Part shown: piece by piece, positions 48,301-59,532 of the stretch
Numbering within the stretch: the first letter of the stretch is position 1
Layout: every line of letters starts with the position of its first letter
DNA from: Tillus elongatus
Taxonomy: Eukaryota > Arthropoda > Insecta > Coleoptera > Cleridae
Assembly: GCA_964006375.1 (NCBI GenBank)
Contig: OZ023270.1
Coordinates: 72,010,082 to 72,074,081 of the forward strand
Direction of reading: 5' to 3'
DNA: 64,000 bases
Translations under genes and position numbers: made by a program
Notes under the pieces: model-generated
Database searches by the model: none
Told to the model about the DNA's origin: nothing
The model's input: only the letters and a program-made list of their open reading frames with translations

Positions 48301-48610
48301 GGACGCAGCAAGTGCGTTATGGTAGCGAATTTTCATTAAATGCTTCAAATTTGAATAGCTCAATTTGCTATTAACCTATAAGGTTAACCAAGAAACGAGT
48401 TTTTCCGGGAACACTTTAAGTTTACTTTTGGAAATTTTTGTACATTTTCACACAATAAAGTTATTTTTATGAAACATGGCACATTGTTTTTACTATATAG
48501 GTTATACTGGTAACCAAAATTGATGCCTGCTTTCTTAAAAAGGAAACACACATATTTGCAATGAAAAACATTTTAAAGAAAATTCACTACCATAACGCAC
48601 TTGCTGCGTT
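48301..48610. mobile_element. small inverted-repeat unit, family A right end
   Basis: GGACGCAGCAAGTGCG at 48301 and GCACTTGCTGCGTTC at 48610; 310 bp; nearly the same body as 16868-17174. Confidence 0.75.
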
Positions 48611-48727
48611 CAGAGTTTTTTAATTTTGGTTTATCAAAATATGATGTCTCTAAATTTGCGTTTCCTTCAGTTTGAAGCAATATTTCGTAGCGATTTGTGC
48701 TTCATTTCTTCAGCCATTAAGTCTTTA

Positions 48728-49545
48728 TGCCTAGACGTCGTTTACGGAACAAATACATTCATTTAAGTGAATTCAAAATAGGGCGCATTGTTGGTATGCG
48801 GGAAGCTGGTTCTTCAATCAGACAAATCTCCAACCGCATAGGACGCAGTGTGTCAACAGTGTTGGTTCAGATGGTCTGAAGAAGGAATCCGTAACCGTCG
48901 CCGGGGTCTGGATGACCTCGAGCAACTTTAGCACGATAAGATCGTCATTTGAGAATTTTGGCTTTACAAGACAGAGTTTCCAGAACACGGTCGATTGAAG
49001 ATCCTTAGTTGAGGTTTTGCAACAGAGAGTCTGTATGGGAACAATATGTCGCAAAATATGAGCTTCGTCCGTATAGACAATTTTTATGCCTTCCACTGAC
49101 ACCTCGACATCGTGCTACTCGGTGTGAATGGTGTAACGGCAGATCAAATTGGGGTGGTAAATGGAATCGTGTTGTGTTCTCTGACACGTCCCAATTCTGT
49201 CTTTGGGTACACGGTAGTCGCATAAGAGTAAATTTATAATTTGCTGTGGAACGGCATAAGTCCTTATACGGGGGGTGATGGTATGGTATGCGATAACATA
49301 CGGTCGCAAGTCATCTTGAGTTCTTATTGACAAAAATTTGACTGCAATTGATTACATACGAAACGTACTACAGCCTGCTGCGCTGACATACCTACGAGCG
49401 TTAATTCAATCTATTTTCCAACAAGACAACGCTTGTCCTCATACAGCAAGAATTACTACAGGAGTCTTACAAGAATATAACGTGACCCTGCTTTCATGGA
49501 CTTCTCGCTCCCCAGGTTGACCTTCGTAACCAAGCATGCGGTTTT
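48728..49545 (+). pseudogene. Tc1-like transposase, broken
   Basis: Reads NKYIHLSEFKIGRIVGMREA then GSSIRQISNRIGRSVSTVL (paired HTH, 48755-48860), a broken GRPR-like hinge, DRHLRILALQDRVS, LRPYRQFLCLPLTPRHRATR, CEWCNGRSNWGGKWNRVVFS with SDTSQFCLW (first Asp, 49180), VERH, TAIDYIRNVLQPAALTYLRA and IFQQDNACPHTARITT (second Asp, 49410). It ends at WTSRSPG, where the third acidic residue (usually SPDLSPIEH) is lost. Several stops and shifts. No clear inverted repeats are seen beside it. Confidence 0.85.
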
Positions 49546-50097
49546 TTTTGCAAGTCAGTATATGTTCTTACGATATAATATTAAGATTTCTAATCAATTT
49601 TCTAAAAGTAATTATACGACGGGCACAACGTATTTCAAAAGCCACACAATGTTAATATATAGTTAGAACTTTTAAGATACTTTCAACATCTGTTATGCTC
49701 TCATTGTGTATTTAATTTATGATTAACGTTCGATTGGAAAACTCATCCTTGAATGATTACAGTGAAATCAACTAATATAAGTCACTCTTTACTGCCTTAT
49801 ATCAGTATGTTTACACTGTCCTGCAATTTATTTAATAATATATTTAAACTTTCAAGCGCTTTGACAGTAATTTGATGACATGCATTAAATTGTTATCCTG
49901 TCAAAGCAAAGAAAGCAAATATTTAACTTATAGCTGAACAGGAAACAGTGTAATTGAAGTAATATAGCAACAGTAATCAAAATTTTACATAAGTGATTGA
50001 ATTAACGTTTAAGCAATATAAAATTGAAAATATCTACCTTTTGGAATTTGTTTTTCTAATTTTGTGCCTATGCAGGGAATACGCAGAAATAATTTAA
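49546..50097. other. unassigned AT-rich sequence
   Basis: Nothing recognised. Confidence 0.4.
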
Positions 50098-51530
50098 CTA
50101 ATCACAGAAGATCAAATGGGCATATTGGTGGAACTATTTAATACAATATACAACACAGGAATCATTCCCCGCGAATGGCTTAGATCGACCTTCATTACAT
50201 TACCAAAAAAGGTTAATGCAAAAGCATGTAGTGACCACCGAACCATCAGTCTAATGAGTCACGCTCTCAAAATATTTCTAAAGATAATATACCCGAGAAT
50301 TTTTAGGAAATTAGAACAAGATATTAGCGAAACCCAATTTGGCTTCAGAAATGCAATGGGGACAAGAGAAGCCTTGTTTGCCTTCAATGTGTTGACTCAA
50401 AGATGCATGGACATCAATCAGCCGATGTATGTCTATTTCCTTGACTACAACAAAGCATTTGATAGAGTCCGCCACAACCACCTCATTCAGTTACTTAAAA
50501 GTAAAAATATAGACATGAAAGATGTTAGAATAATAAATAACTTATACTACAGCCAGACGGCTAATATTAAGGTCGACAATGAACTCTCAGAAGAAGTAAA
50601 AATACAACTTGGTGTAAGGCAAGGATGTGTACTATCGCCGCTATTATTTAATCTTTACTCGGAAGAAATCATTCAGAGAGCGCTGTAAGAAACAACAATA
50701 GGAGTTAAGGTCAATGGAATACCCATTAACAATATCCGGTACGCAGACGACACCATACTCATTGCCGAAACAATAGAAGATTTACAGAGCTTAGTAGATC
50801 AAGTAGTGACGAGTAGCGAGGATAGCGGGCTTAACTTAAATATCAAAAAGACCAAATTTATGACCATTACAAAATCAGTTCAGCAACAGGAAAACTTATG
50901 GATCAACGGAGAACTCGTAGAGAAAGTCAGTAAGTACAGGTACCTGGGAACAACTGTCAATGAAAATAATGAGTACGCTGAAGAAATTAAATCAAGAATT
51001 GGACAAGCCAGAACCATATTTAACAGAATGAGAAGCGTGTTATGCAGTAGAGATATTAACTTACAACTTAGAGTCAGAATATTGAGATGCTACGTTTTCT
51101 CGGTGTTGCTATATGGGATGGAATCATGGGCGTTAAAGAAAGATACAAGTGATCGACTGGAGGCATTTGAGATGTGGTCATATAGAAGGATCTGGAGGAT
51201 AAGTTGGGTAGACATGGTAACAATAAGCAGGTACTGGGAAGAATGAGAAAAGAAAAAGAAATATTGAACACAATCAAAATAAGGAAGCTGCAATATCTGG
51301 GCCACGTGATGAGAGGAGAGAAATATGTATTGTTGCAGAATATTATGCAGGGAAAGATACGGGAAAAGAGAAGCAGAGGAAGAAGACGCATTTCCTGGCT
51401 AAATAACCTGAGAAAATGGTACAATTGTAGTTCCGTTGAGTTGTTCAGAGCTGCAGCATCAAAAGTGAGAATAGCCATGATGAAAGCTAACCTTCTAAGA
51501 GGAGACGGCACTTGAAGAAGAAGACAGAGT
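50098..51530 (+). pseudogene. LINE 1, second copy, reverse transcriptase and C-terminus
   Basis: The same LINE as 14353-17627, uninterrupted here. It begins KLITEDQMGILVELFNTIYN, then WLRSTFITLPKKVN, FGFRNAMGTREALFAFNVL, FLDYNKAFDRVRHNHL (A motif), VKIQLGVRQGCVLSPLLFNL (B motif, 50610), a nonsense codon at 50686 where the sister copy has Glu, NIRYADDTILIAETIEDL (catalytic YADD, 50735-50770), KYRYLGTTVNENNEY, CYVFSVLLYGMESW and, after a frameshift near 51235, YLGHVMRGEKYVLLQNIMQG to a stop at 51515. It is 5'-truncated and lacks the endonuclease. Only two clear lesions separate it from an open RT frame. Confidence 0.85.
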
Positions 51531-52199
51531 GGTCCACTTGTCTGTAGCTGGACTTCAACAGTCGACAGAAATACCTATTTTTAGACGAAAATGTCATATC
51601 AACATAAACATAAACAAGCGTTTCATTTTAACACTTTCCAAACTAGTGGAGATAGATAAACCAAATTTGGTAAACATTATCACCGTATAGACTGCCATAG
51701 TCATAATATCAAGTTCCACGAGCAACCAGTGAGGGAGTTGTGGGGTGTCACTAGTATTAAATTAGGAAAATTTATTCTTCACACAAAGTATATCTTTACA
51801 TTTTTCTGTATCTGCCACAGTTGCGTGGTAAATAACCTGTTTAGTTCCTAACTATCGAATATTACCGGTAAAAAATTTGTTGCGTTTGATAAAAAAGTTA
51901 AGTGAGAAATATAAGATCTCTCTTGCTCTAATAAATACCGATAGTGTGCACCTATTATTTACTGTGAATAGAGTGAATATACCATAGAGTAATATGTGTT
52001 TTACATTGACATATTAATATCTTAGCCGTTAGCTAAAATCTGGCGCTGGAAATCCTACTGTCTGATTAGAACAAAGAATTGTTTAATATACATATTTGTA
52101 ACACATATTATACATACATTCTATCTTTCTGCTTTCCATCTTTATTTGAACTTTAACTATGCCAAATCGCACACTGCTCTGTGCACCCGATGTGCTAAA
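51531..52199. other. unassigned sequence
   Basis: The first ~60 bp may be LINE 1 3' flank; the rest is unrecognised. Confidence 0.35.
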
Positions 52200-52700
52200 A
52201 AAGGGGTACAAAGTTTTTTCGTCATGTATTATAACCCTATAATTGAAACTACTGCCAAAGCATCAGTGAAAGGGTCTATTTGAAATTCATTTTCCCATTA
52301 TTTAAGTTAAATGAAGGACATTGACGGCTGAAGCTGAAACTTAAGGGCTTATAGAACACACTTATTACGACATTTCTTGTACATAAGCCTTATTAGTTTT
52401 AGGTTCTTTATCTAGAACATGTCAATTTTCACGTTTCGAATCGCGACTTTTACGTTTTAAGAAGAAAAACTGTAATGCGTATATATTTTTTTCTTTTAAC
52501 GTATAGATCCAAAATTTGGTACGTGATTTGCTTTTCATGATAAAAACCCGCGTACCAAATTTGGTTGCCATAACATATAAAGTCTGAAACTGACCTTGGA
52601 TTTGGGTTCCAGGGGTCCTAGTTTGCGCACATCTGAGGAAATTTTTAGAAAATTCAATTGTCGCGAACTCATTAGTGATTTTTTGAAAGAAAATTCACTA
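52200..52700 (-). repeat. family A copy, inverted, lacking the TA core
   Basis: CGTCAAA module (reverse, 52230-52560) joins directly to CATATAAAGTCTGAAACTG and TTGGATTTGGGTTCC (left module), ending at the hairpin AAGAAAATTCACTAAAA at 52699. The (TA)n array and its right flank are absent. Confidence 0.7.
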
Positions 52701-52782
52701 AAAATTAAGTGGGTAATGATATTGTGAGCAGTAGTGTGGCGGATGCAGAATTTTATTATTCATTTATCATGTATAAGTAAAA

Positions 52783-53450
52783 TGCCCTTTCGCTTCACAA
52801 ATCAAGAACAAGCCGATATACATTTCTGCGACGAAGTTGAAAATGGAAACTCCGCGGTAGCCATTATGGAGCCTCGTATAAGATATCCACACAGGCGTCA
52901 CCCGCATCCGTCGATGTTTGTTGTGAACATCCACCGGCAATTTAGAACTAACCTGCTGAGAACTAGAGGTGATGTGTGTTTTGTTTCTTTAACGTCTGTG
53001 TATTTCCGCTACCATGGCCAATCACCGACACCAGGGAGCAGTTTCGCCTCACTATTCTGGAAATTTTGCCGAATCCCCGCCTTTATGTAAGGAGGGTACA
53101 TATCTTAAACGTGCCCAATATCGCATGGGCACGGAACCGACGGCTTTACGCCCCCTCCGAAGAGCGGAACGTGCAGACAGCACTTGCTCAAACACAATGC
53201 CACAACCTCGGTTGACGTTAATTGTACAGTATGTACTGAAAAAACAATAGTGAAAGGAAAACCCAGTACCCTTCGTTTCAGAGGCACACGTTCTTACCAA
53301 TGAACCACAGAGGCTCTAACTGGAGGTGATAAACCGCATAACAGTATTAATTCCAGACAAGAAAGAAGCAACCAAAAAATTTAATTTGCATATGAGAGAC
53401 CCAACAGCAAGTTGTAGGGAAGTAAAAAATGTTTTTTTAAGAATACAAAT
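52783..53450 (+). pseudogene. mariner-like transposase N-terminus, split by a SINE
   Basis: MPFRFTNQEQADIHFCDEVE then NGNSAVAIMEPRIRYPHRRH and PHPSMFVVNIHRQF (52783-52970) match the DUF4817-type N-terminal helix-turn-helix of long-TIR mariner-like transposases. After the SINE (52974-53317) the frame resumes with NLHMRDPTASCREVKNVFLR (53380-53440), the next helix of the same domain. The rest of the transposase is missing. The head resembles the one decoded at 1965-2897. Confidence 0.65.
52974..53317 (-). mobile_element. tRNA-derived SINE, copy 4
   Basis: Flanked by AACTAGAGGTGAT (52961-52973) and AACTGGAGGTGAT (53318-53330), a 13-bp duplication with one mismatch. On the minus strand the head reads GAGCCTCTGTGGTTCATTGG; the B box is damaged (a deletion leaves GGGTACTGGGTTTTCC). 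The body carries AAAGCCGTCGGTTCC and GGCCATGGTAGCGG. Confidence 0.88.
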
Positions 53451-53452
53451 GT

Positions 53453-53546
53453 ACTAAGTGAAGCTTAGAACCTGTAATGAGCATTAATAAATACAATTGG
53501 AGAACCCAAATCACCAGAACACATCTTTTTAAAAACCTGGCGATAC
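53453..53546. repeat. family D repeat, single arm, inverted
   Basis: ACTAAGTGAAGCTTAGAACC, ATGAGCATTAATAAATAC and TGGAGAACCCAAATCACC match the tail and arm of 17914-18131. Confidence 0.65.
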
Positions 53547-53759
53547 AAATGTATGTTTTTATGAACTTGGTCTAATATTATGTTATGAGCAGTGAGTTGC
53601 TACTCGTCAGCTTCGAATCAAGAAATTGTGTAAGGATATTATTTGTATGGAATAAAACTAGTGCCATAAATTGGTTAAGCCAGGCCATTGTAATACTAAA
53701 TAACTGGGGGTTTTGGTGTTCCAATATATGTATATTTTTGAAATAGCTATAGCAAGGTT

Positions 53760-56700
53760 TTTTATTTATTTCAACAACACACCACGGGGGCTTACAGCCT
53801 AAATACTATCGTACTGTGGGTGTCGACAAAGAGGAAAGAGGCAGCTTGTTAATTCTGGACTTGAAGGTTTGGAGGTTCGGAGGAGAAGGAAAAACATGCG
53901 CCGGCAAGAAATTCCACAACTTGGAAGTCCTCCGGACAAAAGAGCGGGCATAACAAGATGTTCTATGTCTGGTGACCTGGACAGTAAAAGGGTGCATTCG
54001 CTCTGTTCCCCTGGTAGATCTGTTGGGGCCAGCAGGTGAAAGAACTATGGAAGAAAGCTCCTCTGAGCAGTGCCCGTGCAGATATCTATAAAAGAGAGAG
54101 AGGTCACCAACGGCACGTCGGTGGGCAAGCGATGCCAGCCTTTGGGTGAGGGTAGGTTCACCAATGAGACGTATAGCTCTCCTCTGGAGTCCAGGATAGC
54201 GAGTGTAGAAGCGGCAGCAGCACCCCAGATGTGAGAGCAGTATTCGAAGTTTGGCCTTATTTGCGAAGTATATAAGGTATACAGATTAGCTGGTGAAAAG
54301 TATTTGCGAGCCCGGAAGAGAAAACCTAATTTCTTAGCAGCCGCTTCTGCAATTGATGTGACATGTTGATGCCAATTGAGATTTCAATCCACAGAAATGC
54401 CAACAAGTGAAAATGACTCATTACTTTGAATAAATTGGTTGTTCATTATGCTGGGTCTAGGGCTGGTGTATCTTTTATGAGAAAGAAAGCAAGACTGAGA
54501 TTTGGTGGGGTGGAATTGTACCAGATTTCTACTTCCCCAGTCTATTATTTTTTGGAGATCCACGAAGATAGAACCCTCCATGAGTCTGCGATCCTCATCT
54601 AATTGGGCTAAAGAGACAGGCTTAGAATATTGTATATTTGAGTGGAGGATGCTGTCGTCCGCGTAACAGTGAACTGGGTTGGATGTGCTAGAGAGGAGGT
54701 CATTGATGTGAAGAAGAAACAAAGTAGGGGCTAAAGCTGAATCTTGAGGGACTCCTGCATTAATTGGATATAGTTTAGAGGAATGGCCATTCACGACAAC
54801 AGAAATGCTCCGGTTGGAGAGGAAGTTTTCTATCCAGGTACATAGTTCTGGTGGTAGGCCATAAGCAAGAAGTTTATTAAGCAGTGCTGCGTGCCAGACC
54901 TGGTCGAATGCTTTGGATATGTCTAGAGCGACAATCTGGGATTCACCCTGTAGTTTCATAAACTTGTTCCAAGAATGGGTGACAAAGGAAAGGAGGTCAG
55001 CAGGTGATCTGCGCTGCCGGAATCCATACTGCCTGTCGTGGAGTAGACTGTGTTTTTCAAGAAAGTTTAGTAATTCGGTGTTTATATACTTTTCCATCAT
55101 TTTAGAGATGACTGAAAGGAGAGAGATAGGTCTGTAGTTGCTAGGAAGCGCTTTGGATCCTTTCTTGGGGACGGGTTGTACTCGAGCAGTTTTCCAGTTA
55201 CTAGGGAATATACCTCTATTGTAAGATGTCTGAAACAGACGAGTCAGGACAGAAACAAGGTGCACATTTTTTGAGAACAATTGCTGGAATCTCGTCAAGG
55301 CCGGAGGCTTTCCTGGTATTGAGAGAAGAGAGCATCTTTCATACCTTTTTAGTTTTGAAAATGACATGCGTCATTTTATGCGCGACCTTGGGGACTGTCG
55401 GTGGTTGAACATTTGGAGGTGGGTTGAGAGTAGAATTGCCGGCGAACAACGAGGCAAAAAGTTCAGCCTTGCTCAGGCCGGTAGAAACAATTTCATATCC
55501 TGAGACAAGAGTTGGGAACGTGCTCTTGCAGAAATTATTCCCAATAGATTTAGCAAGATCCAGAAGGGTTTGCTGCCCTTGGAGCTCAAGAGGACTTTGT
55601 TTTTAATGTGGTTATTAAACGAGTTTTTTGCCTCAGAAAGAATGCGGACATAGCGGTTTCTTGCGTCGTTAAATGCTTGACGGTTTTCTTGACTGGGATT
55701 GTGTAGAAGCGCTTTGTGAGCTTTGACCTTTTCAAGTCTGGCCTTGTCACAAGATTTAGAGAACCAGGGCTTTTGAGTGGCTAAAGAGGTTTTCTGTGTA
55801 CGTGGAATAACTGATTCCTTGCCAGCTTTGATGATTTCGGTGACGTTTTGTGAGATATCAGAGGGGTCAGGATGAGAGAAGCAGTTAGACGCCCATGGAA
55901 ATGAGGAAAAGTAATCTCGCATTTCGTCCCAGTTCGCGGAGTTGTAGTGCCAAACGATGCGTGGGTGTTATGACTGTGTGACCTCGGGCCGCATTGCGCA
56001 GGAAGCGGTGACCATGCCATGGTCTGAGCGACCAAGGGGGGCGGTGACTGATACCTTATAGTATTTAGGATTTGTAGTAAGAAGGAGATCCAAGGGATTT
56101 GAGCTGTGTCTTGGGATGCGAGGAAAGTAAATAGGTTGCTGAACCATATTGGCTAAAGAGTTGCTGACTGCAAAGGCCTCCGCTGCTCTCCCTTGTGGAT
56201 CGGTTTTGAAGATCCTAGCCAATCCTTATTATGGACATTGAAGTCACCAAGAATAGTGCCCTCGGAGGAAGGATATTCAGAAATCAGATGGTCGGTTTTT
56301 TTCAGAAAGGTAGTCAAAGAGCTGGACAAAGTTGTTGTCACAAGGTGATCGGTAAATGCAACAGATCAATTTAGTTGCAGCCCTGAGAGAGAGAGTTTTA
56401 TCCAAAGTATGTCTTTTCTTCCAGCTTCTACATTGGGGAGTCTGGTGCAGGGTAGATTGCTACGGACGTATGCGTACACGCCTCCATGCAATCTGAAGGA
56501 AGTAAGGAGGTAATACCCCGCGAAATTAAGGTGGTTAGTGGCTGTTTTGGCACTGATTTGGGTTTCGGTGAGGAAGAGATGTTGGGGCCTATTAGCCTGG
56601 AGGAAATGGTGGACGGAGTTCAGATTAGAATTTAGGCCACATATATTGGAGTAGGATATGTTAAATCTTGATGCTGGCGCCCCCTGTACACCCCTCTTCC

Positions 56701-57040
56701 AGAGATCCGAATGGAGAGGTATTTTACCTCCGGAATGTTTTGCACAAGGAGGAGCCATCATCATTTTTGCTTATAAGGGAAACTGACTCATACACCAGAA
56801 CCGGAAACGTCCGTTGGGACTTCACCGGCCCCTTGATACATGGAGTGGTACCTCCTCGAGCGTGAAAAACCTTTACTATCACGTAAAGGAAAATTCCAGT
56901 ACCACCTGCAAAGAGAAGGAGCGAGACTTTAGTAGACCATCAGCCCTGGGCGTTATTCCCATTGCCGACAAGGTTTTTAGAATAAGAAGCTTCGCCACGA
57001 GATTTGGGCCAGGCCAAACAAAAATAATAGTTTTTCCATT
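53760..57040 (-). pseudogene. jockey/CR1-type LINE 3, longest copy (endonuclease and RT)
   Basis: From 5' (high coordinates): SYSNICGLNSNLNSVHHFL and FLTETQIS (56660-56580, APE endonuclease start), AYVRSNLPCTRLP, LICCIYRSPCDNNF (56350), TILGDFNVHNKDWLG (56250, catalytic Asp/Asn), a damaged SDHG region (56040), linker KPWFSKSCDKARLEKVKAHK (55750), VRILSEAKNSFNNHI, then the RT: NWKTARVQPVPKKGSKALPS, NYRPISLLSVISKMMEKYIN, YGFRQRRSPADLLSFVTHSW, VALDISKAFDQVWHAALLNK (A motif), NAGVPQDSALAPTLFLLHIN (B motif with D for G) and CYADDSILH (54660). The C-terminus runs to 53806 and the A/T-rich 3' tail to 53760. Frame breaks occur near 54380, 55400, 55950 and 56200. The 5' limit near 57040 is an estimate. 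Confidence 0.85.
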
Positions 57041-57044
57041 TTGA

Positions 57045-58260
57045 AAGATCTAAGAATTTGAGACACTGTTGTAGTTAAAAGTCATAATTTAAGAATAAAC
57101 AACTTTTGTTAAAAATGTGCAATGATTAAATCGTTTGCTTTTGAGCTTATTGACAAGCTACCTAACAAGGATATATTTTGAAGTTATTTAACAGTAATAG
57201 GTGCTTAAAAAATAAGGGTCGTACTCCTCAGTGCGTTAGTGGTGTTGGGTTAAGTAACTACAGCCAACCAAACCTCTAAATATCATTTGTTTTTTTGAGA
57301 AACTAACGACTGTCACTGTTTTATCAGCCTGTCACAATAAAATTACGTCTACCTGCTTATTGTTGTATTTTTTGCGTATCCTTTGCCGTTTTTACTCGGG
57401 CGGCTAAATGTATATAATATTCTTAGTAAAGTAGTAAAACGTCTCATTGATATATCTATTTTTAGACCGTAAATAGGTATTCTCAAACTTTATGACAATT
57501 TGTGATAATGAGGCACTATTACATGCCTCATTATCCTCGGCAGATATAAACAATGTTAAATTGTAATTACAGGACAATAGTCCAGGTTTTATAACCCAAA
57601 ATTAGATCATATGGAAAATTAAAATACTTGTTTCCAAATATTTTGGTCACGCTGTTTGGTTAAAAAAAATTAATGTTTTCTACAGGTAGGCATCAATTTG
57701 CTGGTGGTACAAATATGGTAATTTAAGTTTAAACTGCACAAACAATAAACCACTCGAGTTTTTGTTAAAACTTTCCATGAGAAGGCAACTTAATTATGAA
57801 AAAAAAACAAGCTTATAAAAAGTATTATCTTGTTTCTATTCGACTGCCAAACGTTCTACAATGTGTTGCTAGTTATCTGGGTTGCAAAATTCAAATGTTT
57901 AGAGCCTCCTTCTTACCTCAACGGAAAATTGCAGCTTCGTTGTTTATGTAGAATTAATTTCTAAAATGTTTAAAGTCCAGGAGCCCTGAGTGAGGTCTTT
58001 GGCCTGAGTAATATCTGCCTACAATATTTCATATATGTACACTTCAAATAATTACCGTATATTCCAGAAAATCACAGAAAGAGCCATTTTTTTTTGGATT
58101 CGGTGTAACAAAACTTAAGAACAAATAACAAAACCAAAGAAATTAAAGCATAAATATCAAAAATAACACGATTAAAATACGGGGAAGAACTTTTTCTACG
58201 AAAATTCGCTAACAAAGGAAAAATTACACTAAAGTAAACAGAATATAAATTTAGAAAATA
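57045..58260. other. unassigned AT-rich sequence
   Basis: No gene or repeat boundary recognised. Confidence 0.4.
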
Positions 58261-58265
58261 AAAAT

Positions 58266-58570
58266 TAATAGCCCGTATAACCTCCTCTGGCTCTTATTAG
58301 TACACTATAATGCATTGGCATGCTTAAAAATAAAAGTTGGAGATTTAATTCCTTTATATTGATTCACTTTTCCAGCACTTAAGAAAGCACATTCAGCGTT
58401 TCGCGAGCATGTGGCCGATTCCGAATTAACATCCTAAGAGTGTCTCACATGTTCTCAAATGGGTTAAAATCAGGGGATGTAGCCGGCTAATCCATTGTAG
58501 TTGAACTTTTTGCAAATAGTCATGTACTATACGTATGGTGTATGGGCGAGTTTTATTATGCATAAAAATA
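58266..58570 (-). pseudogene. Tc1-like transposase, C-terminal fragment
   Basis: Shifting minus-strand frames give HNKTRPYTIRIVHDYLQKVQ (58555-58500), a WPAxSPDFNPFENMWDTLRM-like segment (58480-58420), LIRNRPHARETLNVLS and LFLSMPMHYSVLIRARGGYT (58330-58270). This is the D-x-N-x-R-P-H-T to RGGxTxY end of Tc1 transposases. The initial FQQD is reduced to FMHN, so the second catalytic Asp is gone. Confidence 0.7.
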
Positions 58571-58599
58571 ATCTCACATCAAATAAATAAGGCAAAAGG

Positions 58600-59250
58600 A
58601 ATCATCTTTTTCTAATTATCCATAAATATACTAACTAGTATTTCTTATTTGGTGCTCTTAATAATGACATAACATGAATTTTCTTTTCTACAAGGTGTTT
58701 GGAACCTCTGTATGATGCTTTTAGGCACCTTTTTGAAAGCTGTTTCCAGGCCTATAATCTATAAAGGCAAAAGATATATTTTATTTTGTTTAGTTGTTTT
58801 CTCTATTATTTGTTTCACTGTAAATATGTAATCTTAACAAAGTGGAACTTTCTGAATCCACTCTGTGTTTAAATACAAACTGCTTTCTATGGCTTCACCA
58901 ATGCTTCTTTCCTGCTCTGTAGTCAGCTTTTACGGCATGATCATGCAGGAGAAATTTGAAAATTCAGGTCACCGTTAAAGGCGACTGCGATTGCGAAAAA
59001 AACGACAAACTGTAAATCCAGATAAAAAGACTCTACTTCTATGTTTTTTCTAAGGTGATCCTATATTCTTTCTTAGTCTGTTTGCAGTATTTGTTCCTAT
59101 ACTTTCATAGCTGTATTCTTTACTGTGATTTTTCTATGGTTTTTGAATATATCTCTACCTCCCGACTCATGTAGTGGTATAATTACACATACCTCCCAGT
59201 CTTCGGGTATCACCTCCAGTACAGGCATTATTGCATATCTCTCGCAACAG
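58600..59250 (-). pseudogene. LINE reverse transcriptase fragment (RTE-like group)
   Basis: The minus strand reads RYAIMPVLEVIPEDWEVCVI then IPLHESGGRDIFKNHRKITV and NTAMKV (59240-59100), then about 200 bp of noise, QSGFRKFHF / DYIFTVKQIIEKTTK (58850-58790) and IGLETAFKKVPKSII (58750). These are the palm-entry blocks W-xx-xxIPLxKxGD...NYRGIxLLNTAxKV, the QxGFRxxxSTxDxIFxxKQIIEK block and a decayed F-D/A-F-DSV A motif. Heavily degraded; no YADD is seen. Confidence 0.5.
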
Positions 59251-59329
59251 TAGTCGTTTTCACTTAGCACGTTTTATTATTATTATTTATTATGTAGTGT
59301 CGTGTCATTATACCATATTTAACGATCTT
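59251..59329. other. short spacer
   Basis: AT-rich; ends at the piggyBac TTAA. Confidence 0.3.
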
Positions 59330-59532
59330 TTAACCCTTTGAAGCACGAATTTTAATGTTATTTCCAATTCTAATGACATTTGGTATATATCATCTTAATG
59401 TGTAGAAAAATGATGTAGTACACTTCTTTGTTGCAAAAAAAAACATTTATTTTAACTTATGCCAGTGGTTTCGATATGGAACCACAATGCAAGTGAACAC
59501 ATACAAAATCTAAAGATTACATATATTTTATA

